Program-made: the position numbers and the translations under genes
Assembly: GCF_038396615.1 (NCBI RefSeq)
Contig: NZ_CP121689.1
Coordinates: 632,001-696,000, forward strand
Length of the DNA: 64,000 bases
Source of the DNA: Thermatribacter velox
GTDB taxonomy: Bacteria; Atribacterota; Atribacteria; Atribacterales; Thermatribacteraceae
Reading direction: 5' to 3'
Notes under the pieces: model-generated
The model's database searches: none
What the model was told of the DNA's origin: nothing
The model's input: only the letters and a program-made list of their open reading frames with translations
Part shown: positions 25,035 to 33,238 of the stretch, in pieces
Layout: each line of letters starts with the position of its first letter
Numbering within the stretch: position 1 is the stretch's first letter

Positions 25035-26931
25035 AAAATGTTGCACTCCAAAAAGCGAGGGAAGGAGTTTTTGGGTGTTTTTCTTTTCTGACAAACGAGA
25101 TTTTTTACGCTTGTTTATCTCGGGAATTTTTTTGTTGTCTGGTTTGCTCTGGAGGGGAAATCCATTTCTTTTAGGAAAGTTGTTTCTTTTGGGTGCTTAT
25201 TTTATTGCGGGATATCCAGTGCTTTACAAGGCAGTTAGGGGGTTATGGAGGAGGCAATGGTTTGACGAAAACTTTCTGATGAGTATAGCTACTCTGGGGG
25301 CTCTTTATATAGGGGCTTTGACGGAAGCCGTGGGCGTTATGCTGTTTTACTCGATTGGTGAATACCTTCAGGATCTTTCAGTAGACCGTGCTCGCAGCAC
25401 GGTGAGGTCTCTTCTGGAAGCTCAACCCAGATTTGCCAACGTTTTGAAAGATGGAATTTTGCGAGTGGTTCCCCCTCAGGAGGTGGAGGTTGGTGACCTC
25501 CTCTTGGTTAGAGCGGGTGAAGCAATTCCTGTGGATGGAATTGTTCTTGAGGGGGAATCTTTAGTTGATGCTTCTCCGCTCACCGGAGAGCCAAAACCGG
25601 TTATGGTGCGTCCGGGTGTAAAAGTGCTGGCTGGTTTCCTGAACAGAGAAGGAGTGCTGAAAATACAGGCTACAGAAAAGTATAAAGATACCTCAATCTC
25701 GCGCATTATGGAACTTGTTGAAAGGGCTTCAGAGCGCAAAGCAAGAGTTGAACGTTTCATTACTGCTTTTGCCAGAATCTATACTCCTTCTGTGGTATTG
25801 CTGGCAGTTTTTCTGGCTGTATTTCCGCCGCTTGCTGGGTGGGGGAGTTTTTCCCTCTGGTTTTATAAGGCACTGATACTTTTAGTTATTTCCTGTCCCT
25901 GTGCGTTAGTTTTAAGTATTCCGCTCAGTTATTTTATTGGTATTGGTTTTGCCGCCAAAAGAGGGTTGCTTTTTAAGGGTTCTCAGAGCTTGGATGCTCT
26001 GGCTGGAATAAAAAACGTAGTTTTTGATAAAACGGGAACGCTCACCGAGGGATCTTTTAGGGTAAGAGAGATTAAAGAGGAGCCCCCTTTTGATAGAGAG
26101 GAATTGCTTGAATATGTGATCCATCTAGAGTCTTTTTCAAATCATCCCATTGCACGTTCAATTGTAGAAGCGTATAAGCCTGAAGCTAAATATTCGGTCG
26201 TCCAGGTTCAGGAAATACCAGGAATGGGTATTCGGGGGGTAGTTGGAAAGCGAGCAGTACATGTAGGGAATGATGATTTACTGCATAAAATGGGTATAAG
26301 GCACCGCAATGAGGTTTGTAAACTTCCTGGAGTAGTACATGTAGCGGTTGATGAGAAATACGCAGGCTACATCGAGTTAGGCGATGCGTTGAAGCACCAG
26401 GCTATAGACACTGTTAAGGAGCTTAATAAAATGGGTATTCAAATCTATCTTTTGACTGGAGACTCTGCGGAAGAAGCTGCAAAAATTGCCGGCGAGTTGG
26501 GCATTAAGCACTTTTATGCTGGTTTGTTGCCTGAAGATAAGTTTAGGATTTTGCGTGAGGAAGTGATGGCAAAGGGTTTGACGGCTTTTATTGGAGATGG
26601 CATAAACGATGCTCCGGCAATAGCACAGGCTGATGTGGGTATAGCGATTGGTAATTCAAGCAGTCATGCAGCCATAGAAACAGCGGACGTAGTGATTGTT
26701 GATGGTAACCCCTGGCGAGTGTATGAGGCCATAAAGATTGCGAAATTGGTAAGGCGGGTAACGCTTGAGAATATTGTGCTTGTTTTGGGAATCAAAGCTA
26801 TTTTTATGGTATTAGGTATCGCTGGTGGTACAAGCATCTGGGAAGCCGTTTTTGCTGATGTGGGAGTGGCTCTTCTTTCGGTTCTGAATACGCTGAAAAT
26901 CTGGAGTTTGAGAAAGAAGCTTTCCACTTGA
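25027..26931 (+). CDS. cadA: Zn/Cd-exporting P1B-type ATPase without N-terminal metal domain
   Basis: A 634-residue heavy-metal efflux ATPase. Membrane metal site C290-P-C292, phosphorylation site D334-K-T-G-T-L-T, actuator T-G-E-P, the N-domain S-N-H-P dipeptide and G-D-G-I-N-D-A-P-A are all present. The usual N-terminal HMA domain is absent; the protein begins M-G-E-K-C-C-T-P, so a Cys pair at 5-6 may be all that remains. The start at 25027 overlaps arsR. The SmtB-type partner and C-P-C motif point to Zn, Cd or Pb rather than copper. Confidence 0.92.
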   Translation: MGEKCCTPKSEGRSFWVFFFSDKRDFLRLFISGIFLLSGLLWRGNPFLLGKLFLLGAYFIAGYPVLYKAVRGLWRRQWFDENFLMSIATLGALYIGALTEAVGVMLFYSIGEYLQDLSVDRARSTVRSLLEAQPRFANVLKDGILRVVPPQEVEVGDLLLVRAGEAIPVDGIVLEGESLVDASPLTGEPKPVMVRPGVKVLAGFLNREGVLKIQATEKYKDTSISRIMELVERASERKARVERFITAFARIYTPSVVLLAVFLAVFPPLAGWGSFSLWFYKALILLVISCPCALVLSIPLSYFIGIGFAAKRGLLFKGSQSLDALAGIKNVVFDKTGTLTEGSFRVREIKEEPPFDREELLEYVIHLESFSNHPIARSIVEAYKPEAKYSVVQVQEIPGMGIRGVVGKRAVHVGNDDLLHKMGIRHRNEVCKLPGVVHVAVDEKYAGYIELGDALKHQAIDTVKELNKMGIQIYLLTGDSAEEAAKIAGELGIKHFYAGLLPEDKFRILREEVMAKGLTAFIGDGINDAPAIAQADVGIAIGNSSSHAAIETADVVIVDGNPWRVYEAIKIAKLVRRVTLENIVLVLGIKAIFMVLGIAGGTSIWEAVFADVGVALLSVLNTLKIWSLRKKLST

Positions 26932-27026
26932 TGCTTTACCCCTAAGGGTGCTTTTTGTCTTGGTAGAAAATATTTGCGAACTGCTTTAAAATTCTGATAA
27001 AAGGTTTGTTATTTTATTGCGGTGTG

Positions 27027-27974
27027 ATGAGTGGGAAGATTATAATTCATTCGTTTATTTGCATATTTTTACTTTTGTTTATTGTGGGTTCTGTCCCTTC
27101 GCTTTTTGCTGATGTTCGTATAATGAACTACAATCTTAAGAATTTCTGGTTGTCCTTTGATGGTGAACCGGAAATATATTTTGAAGAAGGCGCTTCCCTT
27201 TCTTTTAAAGATTTAACAAGAATTGCCGATGCGTCCTTTGTGATAAACAGATTTAATCCAGATGTGGTGGGTATTTTAGAAAGTGCAGGACTTGCTGAAC
27301 TTATTTTTTTAAACGAAAGATTCCTGGGAAATCGTTACCGGTGTTTCAGTTTTCGAGCTACGGATTCAAGAACTGCAGGTATACCCCTGGGTTTTCTGGT
27401 CAGGAAAGATTGGAAAGTGGAGTCCATGGAGCTTTTGGAGCCTCGTACTTTCAGCAGTAGGGGTGTTCTAAAAGCCAGAATATCGCGGGGAGATGACGAA
27501 ATTACCTTTTTCCTGGTTCATTTTAAGTCTCAAGTTGAGGATAATGCCGGCGATTCTGCTCGGAAAAGGGACGCGCAGGGAAGAAGACTTCTTGAGCTTG
27601 TTCGAGAGGAACTTTCCCAAAATCCCGATGCTGAATTGGTGATTTTTGGTGATTTTAACGATGTTCCTGGTTTAAGCAAACAGGAAAAAGCAGCTGGTGT
27701 CCCAGACCTTATAGAGTTGCTTCAGCGTGATTTTGAAGTGAACGGAACTAAGACCAGGCTGTACAATGTTACTCTTTTGCATCCGGATAGGGACACCAGT
27801 GGTAAGCTCTGGAGTGAAAAGAGCACAGATTATCCTCCAGCTCTTCTGGATTATTTTTTGCTTAGCCAGAAAACGTATTCCAGGTTTAAAAGAGTTGACC
27901 ATATTTATCCTGAGGAATTCTCCTATGTGCTTGAGGCTTCCGATCATTTGCCTTGTATACTTGATCTTAAATAG
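27027..27974 (+). CDS. Secreted endonuclease/exonuclease/phosphatase-family protein
   Basis: A 315-residue protein with a signal peptide (about 1-29, ending L-F-A) and an EEP fold: M-N-Y-N-L-K-N-F-W near the start, L-V-H-F-K-S-Q, F-G-D-F-N-D-V-P with the catalytic Asp/Asn pair, and a final S-D-H-L-P. The N-terminal metal-binding Glu is probably in G-I-L-E-S. Such proteins cleave DNA, phosphoinositides or related phosphodiesters outside the cell. The ATG at 27027 is chosen; a TTG at 27006 is possible. It is followed after 36 bases by the DUF2284 gene. Confidence 0.82.
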   Translation: MSGKIIIHSFICIFLLLFIVGSVPSLFADVRIMNYNLKNFWLSFDGEPEIYFEEGASLSFKDLTRIADASFVINRFNPDVVGILESAGLAELIFLNERFLGNRYRCFSFRATDSRTAGIPLGFLVRKDWKVESMELLEPRTFSSRGVLKARISRGDDEITFFLVHFKSQVEDNAGDSARKRDAQGRRLLELVREELSQNPDAELVIFGDFNDVPGLSKQEKAAGVPDLIELLQRDFEVNGTKTRLYNVTLLHPDRDTSGKLWSEKSTDYPPALLDYFLLSQKTYSRFKRVDHIYPEEFSYVLEASDHLPCILDLK

Positions 27975-28010
27975 AGATAGCAAAGCTGCTCTTTGAAGGA
28001 GGCTTTGGAT

Positions 28011-28520
28011 ATGCATAAGTCTCTGGACTTCATTTTGAGAGAATTTCTCGGTGATAAGGTCAAAAAATATCGACTAATAGACCCCAAAGAAGTGGTTGTG
28101 GGAGAGTGGGTTAGATTGAAATGTCAGTATGGTTGTGATGGGTATGCCCAGTGTCTTACCTGTCCTCCTTATGCTCCCGAGCCTGAGAAGACGCGGCGAA
28201 TTCTTGAGTGCTTCTCTTCAGCTGTGCTATTGTGGAAGCCGGAAGATTACCAAGAGTTGAGAAAAATTTGTGCAGATTTGGAGAGAACTCTATTCCTCGA
28301 AGGATACTACAAAGCTTTTGCCATGCCTTCAGGGCCTTGCGAGTTATGTGGTGAGTGCTCTTGTGAGTATCCCTGTCGTTACCCCGAAAAAGCTCGTCCT
28401 TCTATGGAAGCCTGTGGTATTGACGTTTATGCTACGGTTAGCAAATTTGGTTTCCCCATTGAAGTAGTACGTTCCAGAGACTGTAAAGCCAATTACTATG
28501 CACTTTGCCTTATCGAGTAA
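28011..28520 (+). CDS. DUF2284-type cysteine-rich metal-binding protein
   Basis: A 169-residue protein rich in Cys: C-x3-C-D-G-Y-A-x-C-x2-C-P-P in the first third, then C-x2-C-G-E-C-x-C and Y-P-C-R-Y-P in the second half, ending with a further conserved Cys. This is the DUF2284 pattern, whose members probably hold Fe-S clusters but have no assigned reaction. The ATG at 28011 has the ribosome site gaaggaggc. Confidence 0.8.
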   Translation: MHKSLDFILREFLGDKVKKYRLIDPKEVVVGEWVRLKCQYGCDGYAQCLTCPPYAPEPEKTRRILECFSSAVLLWKPEDYQELRKICADLERTLFLEGYYKAFAMPSGPCELCGECSCEYPCRYPEKARPSMEACGIDVYATVSKFGFPIEVVRSRDCKANYYALCLIE

Positions 28521-28546
28521 ATCGACTTCAGGGTAAACGGTTGATA

Positions 28547-28575
28547 TTGTCATTGTTCCATGATAAAGGTATTAT
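28547..28575 (+). promoter_or_regulatory. Promoter of the GNAT-like gene
   Basis: TTGTCA (28547-28552), a 17-base spacer and TATTAT (28570-28575), 40 bases ahead of the GTG start at 28615. Confidence 0.6.
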
Positions 28576-28614
28576 CTTTAAGATATTCAAAGTTTTATCG
28601 GGAGTTGTCGATTT

Positions 28615-29739
28615 GTGGAAATAAAAGAAGCAAAAACCAGAAAGGAGAAGCAGGCATTTATTAAATTTCCCTTCCTGCTTTATGAGAACAATCCACTGTG
28701 GGTTCCCCCTCTTTTAAGTGAAATGAGAAGGATAATTCAAAACGCAGAGAGTCCTCTTTTTCAAAGTGGCCCACATGCTTTCTACCTCGCTTTGGAAGGC
28801 AGGGAGGTTGTGGGAAGAATTGCAGTGGGCATTGACGAGAAATTCAATCATTTCAGGAAGAAAAAAGAAGGTTATATCACCCTTTTTGAGTGCATCAATA
28901 GTAAAGAGGTAGCCAATGCGCTTTTTGTCGTTGCTGAGGATTGGCTCAAAAAACGCAAAGTGGATGCTTTTATAGGTCCGCTCTCACCTACCAACGGTGA
29001 TGATTTCAGGGGTTTGCTCATCGAGAATTTTGAGGATCCTCCCCTCATTTTCACTCCCTTTAATCCTCCCTGGTATGTGAGTTTTTTCGAGGAATACGGT
29101 TTTGAAAAGTATCATACCTTTGTAGCTTATCGTTATGACCTTGAGCGAATGCCCTTTGATAGTTGCCAGCGTGCTATAGAGTATGCTAAAAGCAAATTTA
29201 ATTTCAAGGTCAGGCCCATTAATTATGCCGAGTTTGATAGAGAAGTTAGAGCCATTCAAAGCATTTTGGCACAATCCCTTATTTCCCTTGAATATGATTA
29301 TCTTGTTCCGCCTGCCGTAGAGGAGCTCAGCCGTATGGCAAAAGAATTCAAGAAGTTTATTCCTCCCAATTTTGCTCAAATTGCCTGGGCTGGGGAAGAG
29401 CCAGTGGGCTTTGCAGTGGCTATCCCTGATTACAACCAGGTTCTCAAGAAAATGAAAGGGAAACTTCTTCCTCTGGGTTGGTTAACTTTTCTCCTGGGTA
29501 GACACCAAATTAATCGGGGTAGGGCTTTTCTCCTCTTTGTAATCCCGCAATACCAGGGGAAAGGTGTTCCTGCGGCACTTTTATGGGAGATTTTTAAAGA
29601 AGTACGCAAAAGAGGTTATGTATTTGCTGAAGGTTCTTCCATAAATGCTAAAAATGTGAAAATGTGCAGAGAAGCAGAATCTCTGGGGGGCGTTCCTTAT
29701 AAAAAATTTGCTCTTTACAGAAAGAGGTTAAAGGAATGA
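28615..29739 (+). CDS. GNAT-like N-acetyltransferase family protein
   Basis: A 374-residue protein. The N-terminal part (N-P-L-W-V-P-P-L, then E-V-V-G-R-I-A-V) and the C-terminal part with V-I-P-Q-Y-Q-G-K-G-V-P-A-A-L-L resemble the acetyl-CoA-binding region of GNAT enzymes, present in a long two-domain form. Members are widespread and uncharacterised; the substrate is unknown. The GTG start has a preceding gggag. It is convergent with the next gene, only three bases apart. Confidence 0.75.
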   Translation: MEIKEAKTRKEKQAFIKFPFLLYENNPLWVPPLLSEMRRIIQNAESPLFQSGPHAFYLALEGREVVGRIAVGIDEKFNHFRKKKEGYITLFECINSKEVANALFVVAEDWLKKRKVDAFIGPLSPTNGDDFRGLLIENFEDPPLIFTPFNPPWYVSFFEEYGFEKYHTFVAYRYDLERMPFDSCQRAIEYAKSKFNFKVRPINYAEFDREVRAIQSILAQSLISLEYDYLVPPAVEELSRMAKEFKKFIPPNFAQIAWAGEEPVGFAVAIPDYNQVLKKMKGKLLPLGWLTFLLGRHQINRGRAFLLFVIPQYQGKGVPAALLWEIFKEVRKRGYVFAEGSSINAKNVKMCREAESLGGVPYKKFALYRKRLKE

Positions 29740-29742
29740 CTT

Positions 29743-30033
29743 TTAAGGTTTTTGTTTCTCACCTTCTGGGGATTGATCTATTTCGAGGAGTTGCCATCCT
29801 GCGTAACCTTCTTTTTGACCACTGACTTTTCTACCAACGAGCGTTATTTTTGTAGAAAAGGGATGGGTTTTCAGGGTTAGAAAGGCTCTAACCAGGTTAG
29901 CTATGGTTGCTTCTTGAAAGACCAGTTCTATTCCATTGCTCAGGACTATTGTGGTGCGAATGTGTTTGTGGTTTTCAGGTATTTCCACAATAATTTTTTG
30001 GACGTCTTCGTTGCGGAATATTTGTGTTGGCAT
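29743..30033 (-). CDS. Hypothetical 96-residue protein
   Basis: A small cytoplasmic protein I do not recognise. It has an alternating beta pattern (I-I-V-E-I-P, T-T-I-V-L-S-N-G-I-E-L-V-F), a helix with A-T-I-A-N-L-V-R-A-F, then K-I-T-L-V-G-R-K-V and a Gly/Lys-rich tail. No signal peptide or membrane helix is seen. Codon use looks like the neighbours. It sits convergent to the GNAT-like gene with nearly abutting stops. Confidence 0.6.
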   Translation of the reverse strand: MPTQIFRNEDVQKIIVEIPENHKHIRTTIVLSNGIELVFQEATIANLVRAFLTLKTHPFSTKITLVGRKVSGQKEGYAGWQLLEIDQSPEGEKQKP

Positions 30034-30267
30034 TGTTCTTTTACCTTTTTAATCATTTTAGGATTGACTAAAGATATTTTACCGGAAAAACAAGCTCTTC
30101 ATAGCGAGCTCGTCGAAGTTTTAGGAGATGAGGAGAGATGCTTTGCGCTATTTTGACAGAATTATTAACCCGATTCAGTGTATACTGGGAGGGTAACCCT
30201 TGATCGGACGACTTTTGCTTGAGTCCAGTTTTCCATCTTTGCTGGTTGGAAAAAGGAGGGTTGTTCT

Positions 30268-31527
30268 ATGTTCTTTGTTGAAGGTGATATTGAACACCAA
30301 ATATGGGAAGCATTAATTGAATTTCCCAAGGTTGACGCACATGAGCATCTTCTACCCCAGCAAACCTTTCGGCAGAACCCGGACGTTCTTTTGAGCATAC
30401 TTCAAGAAAGTTACCTTCCCTGGATATGCTTTGGAGTTCGGGATCTTAAAAAATTCAACTGGAATAAATCTTTACTCGTTGAAACAATGCGGAAAATTCC
30501 TGCCAGCGCTTTTTTGAAGTATCTTCAACATGCCTTTGAGTTTATATATGACTTTTCTGGAGATCTCTGCAGGGAAGAGGATTGGCAGGCTCTTCGGGAA
30601 ATCGTCCGTCAAGCTTATGACAGAAAGGACCTGGTCGCCGAGTGGCTTGAGGAGAGATTTCACATTAAAAGGGTGATTCTTGACCGCTACTGGGTAGTGA
30701 ATGACTATAACCTTGAACGAAAGCTGTTTGTACCGGTTCTGCGCATCGATCCCTATTTTTACGGTTTTTCCGCATTAGCTCGGGATCATGATGACCAGAG
30801 TCCTTATACCGAAAAAGAACAAAAGGGAAAAGAAATTGTCACTTTCGAGGACTATTTGAAACTTATTGATAAACGGATGGAGGAGGGCATAAAGCAGGGT
30901 GTAGTAGCCCTTAAGTGTGCCATTGCTTATGATCGGGGTCTTGATTTTCCGTGTGTTTCTCTGGAACGAGCTCGGGTAGCTTTTGAGAGAGAAGATGGTC
31001 AGGAATCGCCTGAAGAAATTCTTGACTTCCAGAACTTTGTTTTTCATTATTTTCTGCAAAAAGCTGTAGACTATGACTTGCCAGTACAAATTCATACTGG
31101 ACCGGGGAAGTATTTCCGGGGAGCACCTTTTCGTCTTGCCCCACTCTTTGAACGCTATTCATCGCTTAAGGTTTCCCTTCTTCATGGAGGATTCCCATGG
31201 GTGGGGGAACCAGGTGCCATGGCTTACTTTTACCCCAATCTCTATCTTGATTTGACCTGGTTGCCAATTCTTTCGCCAACTTTTTCTGATTTGGCTCTCA
31301 CTCAGTGGCTTGAAGTTACGGGGGGTACGCGCATCATGGTGGGTGGTGATTCCTGGAACGTAGAGGGAGTGGTGGGAGCTTTTCTTTTCAGCCTGGCGTC
31401 AATTGCCCGAGTCCTTGGAAGGATGGTTACCAGGAGATATATTTCAAAGAACCAGGCCTATGAAATAGGAAAAAGGATTCTCTGGGATAACCCCCTGGAA
31501 TTCTTTGGGGCAAGAGTGAGAGCATAA
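30268..31527 (+). CDS. Amidohydrolase-family protein
   Basis: A 419-residue protein with the amidohydrolase-2 type barrel. Likely metal ligands are H-E-H in D-A-H-E-H-L near the N-terminus, Q-I-H-T-G-P in the second half, S-L-L-H-G-G-F-P, and a final Asp in V-G-G-D-S-W. The T-G-P-G and H-G-G-F-P motifs resemble decarboxylase-like or uronate-isomerase-related members. It is preceded by gaaaaaggagg. It has no pathway partner next to it, so the substrate is unknown. Confidence 0.8.
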   Translation: MFFVEGDIEHQIWEALIEFPKVDAHEHLLPQQTFRQNPDVLLSILQESYLPWICFGVRDLKKFNWNKSLLVETMRKIPASAFLKYLQHAFEFIYDFSGDLCREEDWQALREIVRQAYDRKDLVAEWLEERFHIKRVILDRYWVVNDYNLERKLFVPVLRIDPYFYGFSALARDHDDQSPYTEKEQKGKEIVTFEDYLKLIDKRMEEGIKQGVVALKCAIAYDRGLDFPCVSLERARVAFEREDGQESPEEILDFQNFVFHYFLQKAVDYDLPVQIHTGPGKYFRGAPFRLAPLFERYSSLKVSLLHGGFPWVGEPGAMAYFYPNLYLDLTWLPILSPTFSDLALTQWLEVTGGTRIMVGGDSWNVEGVVGAFLFSLASIARVLGRMVTRRYISKNQAYEIGKRILWDNPLEFFGARVRA

Positions 31528-31559
31528 AAAATTTAAGGAAATATTACAGCTTGGTCTTC

Positions 31560-31635
31560 TGGTGCGCCCAGAGGGAGTCGAACCCTCAACCTGCGGTTTA
31601 GGAGACCGCCGCTCTATCCTTTGAGCTACGGGCGC
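31560..31635 (-). tRNA. tRNA-Arg (anticodon CCU)
   Basis: The reverse strand forms a cloverleaf: acceptor GCGCCCG/TGGGCGC, D arm GCTC..GAGC, anticodon stem GCGGT/ACCGC with loop CTCCTAA (anticodon CCT), T loop TTCGACT and encoded CCA (31560-31562). Confidence 0.95.
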
Positions 31636-31646
31636 ACCTCGATTTA

Positions 31647-31675
31647 ATTTTATATAGCTTCATTTGCGCTGTCAA
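31647..31675 (-). promoter_or_regulatory. Promoter of tRNA-Arg
   Basis: On the minus strand, consensus TTGACA (complement 31670-31675), a 17-base spacer and TAAAAT (complement 31647-31652) end 11 bases ahead of the tRNA. Confidence 0.75.
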
Positions 31676-31745
31676 ATTTGTTTGTGAAGGTGAGTTATAA
31701 TTTGAATGGACTCAATTTGCGTGCCGAAATACGGGGTGGTGTTTT

Positions 31746-32882
31746 TTGGATCTGGATGGCAAAGTCAGGTTGCTTGCAGATAGCGCACGCTTTGATCTTT
31801 GTGGCTCTTGCTTTGGACAGCCTTCACGAAAGAGCAATCCACAGGGAGGGTGGATTTATCCGGTATCTCTCCCTGATGGAAGGGTAGTTAAAGTTCTCAA
31901 AATTTTACTTTCCAATGATTGTGTGCATGATTGTTTTTATTGTGCAAATCGTGCTGGTTCGCCATTTCGCAGGACTTCGTTGAAAGCAGAAGAGCTGGTT
32001 GCGTTGTTTCTCCGTTTGTGGCAGAAAGGTCTGGTTAAGGGCCTTTTCCTCAGTTCTGCGGTTTCCCGGGACCCCACCTGGACGATGAACGAAATGTTGA
32101 AAACTGTCGAGATGCTCCGTAAAAAGTTTCATTTCAGGGGCTATATTCACTTAAAAATTTTGCCTGAAGCCACGCGAGATTACATAGAGGAAGCGGTGCG
32201 TCTTGCTACTCGCGTGTCAGTGAACCTTGAGGCTCCCAGTCCTCATTACTTGTCTGCAATAGCTCCTCAGAAGAGTTTTTCCAGGATTATGGGCCTTTTT
32301 TCACTGCTTTCTGATTTGCGAAGAAAGGGCTTGTGTGCTCCAGCTGGGATTACCACACAGTTTGTAGTCGGAGGAAGCACAGAAAAAGATAGAGAGATTT
32401 TGGGCACGGCTTTTTTGCTCTATAGAAAATTCTGCCTGGCCAGAGTTTATTACAGTGCGTTTCAACCTGTTTGGGGGACTCCTTTCTCCGGCAGACCAGC
32501 AGTTAGCTCCTGGCGAGAAGTGCGCCTGTATCAAGTAGATTATCTTTTGCGAAGATATCAGTTTTCTCTGGATGAAATTTACTTTTCTGAAGACGGCAAT
32601 CTTCCCCTGGATCAGGACCCCAAAACTCTCTGGGCTTTAAGGCATCCAGAGTTTTTCCCGGTTGAGGTTAACAAAGCTTCTCTTGGTGATTTACTGAAGG
32701 TGCCTGGCATAGGTCCGCTTTCTGCAAGGCGAATTGTCGAAGCCAGAAAAAAAGGGAAAATTGCGGATATTTCCTCTTTAAAAAAAATGGGAATCCGTGT
32801 TAAAAAAGCTTTGCCGTTTTTATTGATTGATGGTAAAAAGCCTTGTGATTCTGGGAGGAAGCAGCTATTTCTTTTTTGTTAA
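31746..32882 (+). CDS. Radical SAM protein with C-terminal helix-hairpin-helix
   Basis: A 378-residue protein with the radical SAM cluster C59-x3-C63-x2-C66, an N-terminal C19-x2-C22 pair and a C-terminal helix-hairpin-helix DNA-binding motif with V-P-G-I-G-P-L-S-A-R-R. This matches the family called 'putative DNA modification/repair protein' that normally pairs with a DUF4130 uracil-glycosylase-like gene. That partner is not adjacent here. The start is TTG 31746 after ggggtgg. Function on DNA is inferred from the HhH domain. Confidence 0.85.
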   Translation: MDLDGKVRLLADSARFDLCGSCFGQPSRKSNPQGGWIYPVSLPDGRVVKVLKILLSNDCVHDCFYCANRAGSPFRRTSLKAEELVALFLRLWQKGLVKGLFLSSAVSRDPTWTMNEMLKTVEMLRKKFHFRGYIHLKILPEATRDYIEEAVRLATRVSVNLEAPSPHYLSAIAPQKSFSRIMGLFSLLSDLRRKGLCAPAGITTQFVVGGSTEKDREILGTAFLLYRKFCLARVYYSAFQPVWGTPFSGRPAVSSWREVRLYQVDYLLRRYQFSLDEIYFSEDGNLPLDQDPKTLWALRHPEFFPVEVNKASLGDLLKVPGIGPLSARRIVEARKKGKIADISSLKKMGIRVKKALPFLLIDGKKPCDSGRKQLFLFC

Positions 32883-32903
32883 GCTAAATTATTCTTATAT
32901 TTC

Positions 32904-32931
32904 TTGACAAGTTTTTGAAAAGATTTATAAT
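32904..32931 (+). promoter_or_regulatory. Consensus promoter of the speD leader RNA
   Basis: Perfect TTGACA (32904-32909), a 16-base spacer and perfect TATAAT (32926-32931) begin 21 bases after the radical SAM stop codon. Transcription should start near 32938. I see no comparable promoter between the downstream terminators and speD. Confidence 0.85.
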
Positions 32932-32965
32932 TAGCTTTGCTTGTTTTGTTTATTCAGGAGGTGAA

Positions 32966-32983
32966 ATGGGGATTCGACTTTAG
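32966..32983 (+). CDS. Possible 5-residue leader peptide of speD
   Basis: An ATG at 32966 follows AGGAGGTGA (32956-32964), the best ribosome site in the region, and opens the frame M-G-I-R-L-stop. The stop codon lies inside hairpin 1 of the leader. A strong ribosome site on so short a frame, upstream of terminators, is the layout of a translation-coupled attenuator. It may also be a chance ATG. Confidence 0.4.
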   Translation: MGIRL

Positions 32984-33132
32984 CACCAAAGAGGTGTGAT
33001 AGTCGCCCTCTCCCTATTGTTAAGGGAGAAGTGCCTCTCTAAAAACTAAATTTCGGGTTAAACCCCCGAAAGGAGGCACGGCATTTTGAAAAGGTTACGC
33101 CAGGCGATAAAACTTGTTTTACGGATATAGAC

Positions 33133-33183
33133 AAAATGGTCACAACCTATTTTTCGAAAAATAGGTTGTGACCATTTTTATTG
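33133..33183 (+). terminator. Intrinsic terminator 1 in the speD leader
   Basis: A perfect 22-base inverted repeat (33133-33154/33157-33178) around a central CG, ending in a T-rich tract. Its left base overlaps the sequence that can pair with the leader 5' end. Confidence 0.88.
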
Positions 33184-33190
33184 TAAAATT

Positions 33191-33238
33191 AATTATCTGT
33201 TCTTACTAAACAAGAACAGATAATTTTTTGTTTTTTTT
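33191..33238 (+). terminator. Intrinsic terminator 2 in the speD leader
   Basis: A perfect 14-base stem (33191-33204/33212-33225), a 7-base loop and a long T tract (TTTTG then eight T). It stands only eight bases after terminator 1 and 40 bases before the speD ATG. Confidence 0.88.

Noticed and set aside
26938-26956. Terminator after the P-type ATPase
   Set aside because: ACCC-CTAA-GGGT followed by T residues has a stem of only four pairs, too weak to call.
28521-28614. Riboswitch upstream of the GNAT-like gene
   Set aside because: The gap is fully used by a promoter and a short untranslated leader with no stable stems.
32966-33140. tmRNA or preQ1 riboswitch in the speD leader
   Set aside because: GGGGATTCGAC recalls a tmRNA start and CTAAAAACTAA recalls a preQ1-I tail, but there is no tRNA-like 3' end with CCA, no tag frame, and no matching P1 stem for preQ1. 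The downstream gene is not a queuosine gene.
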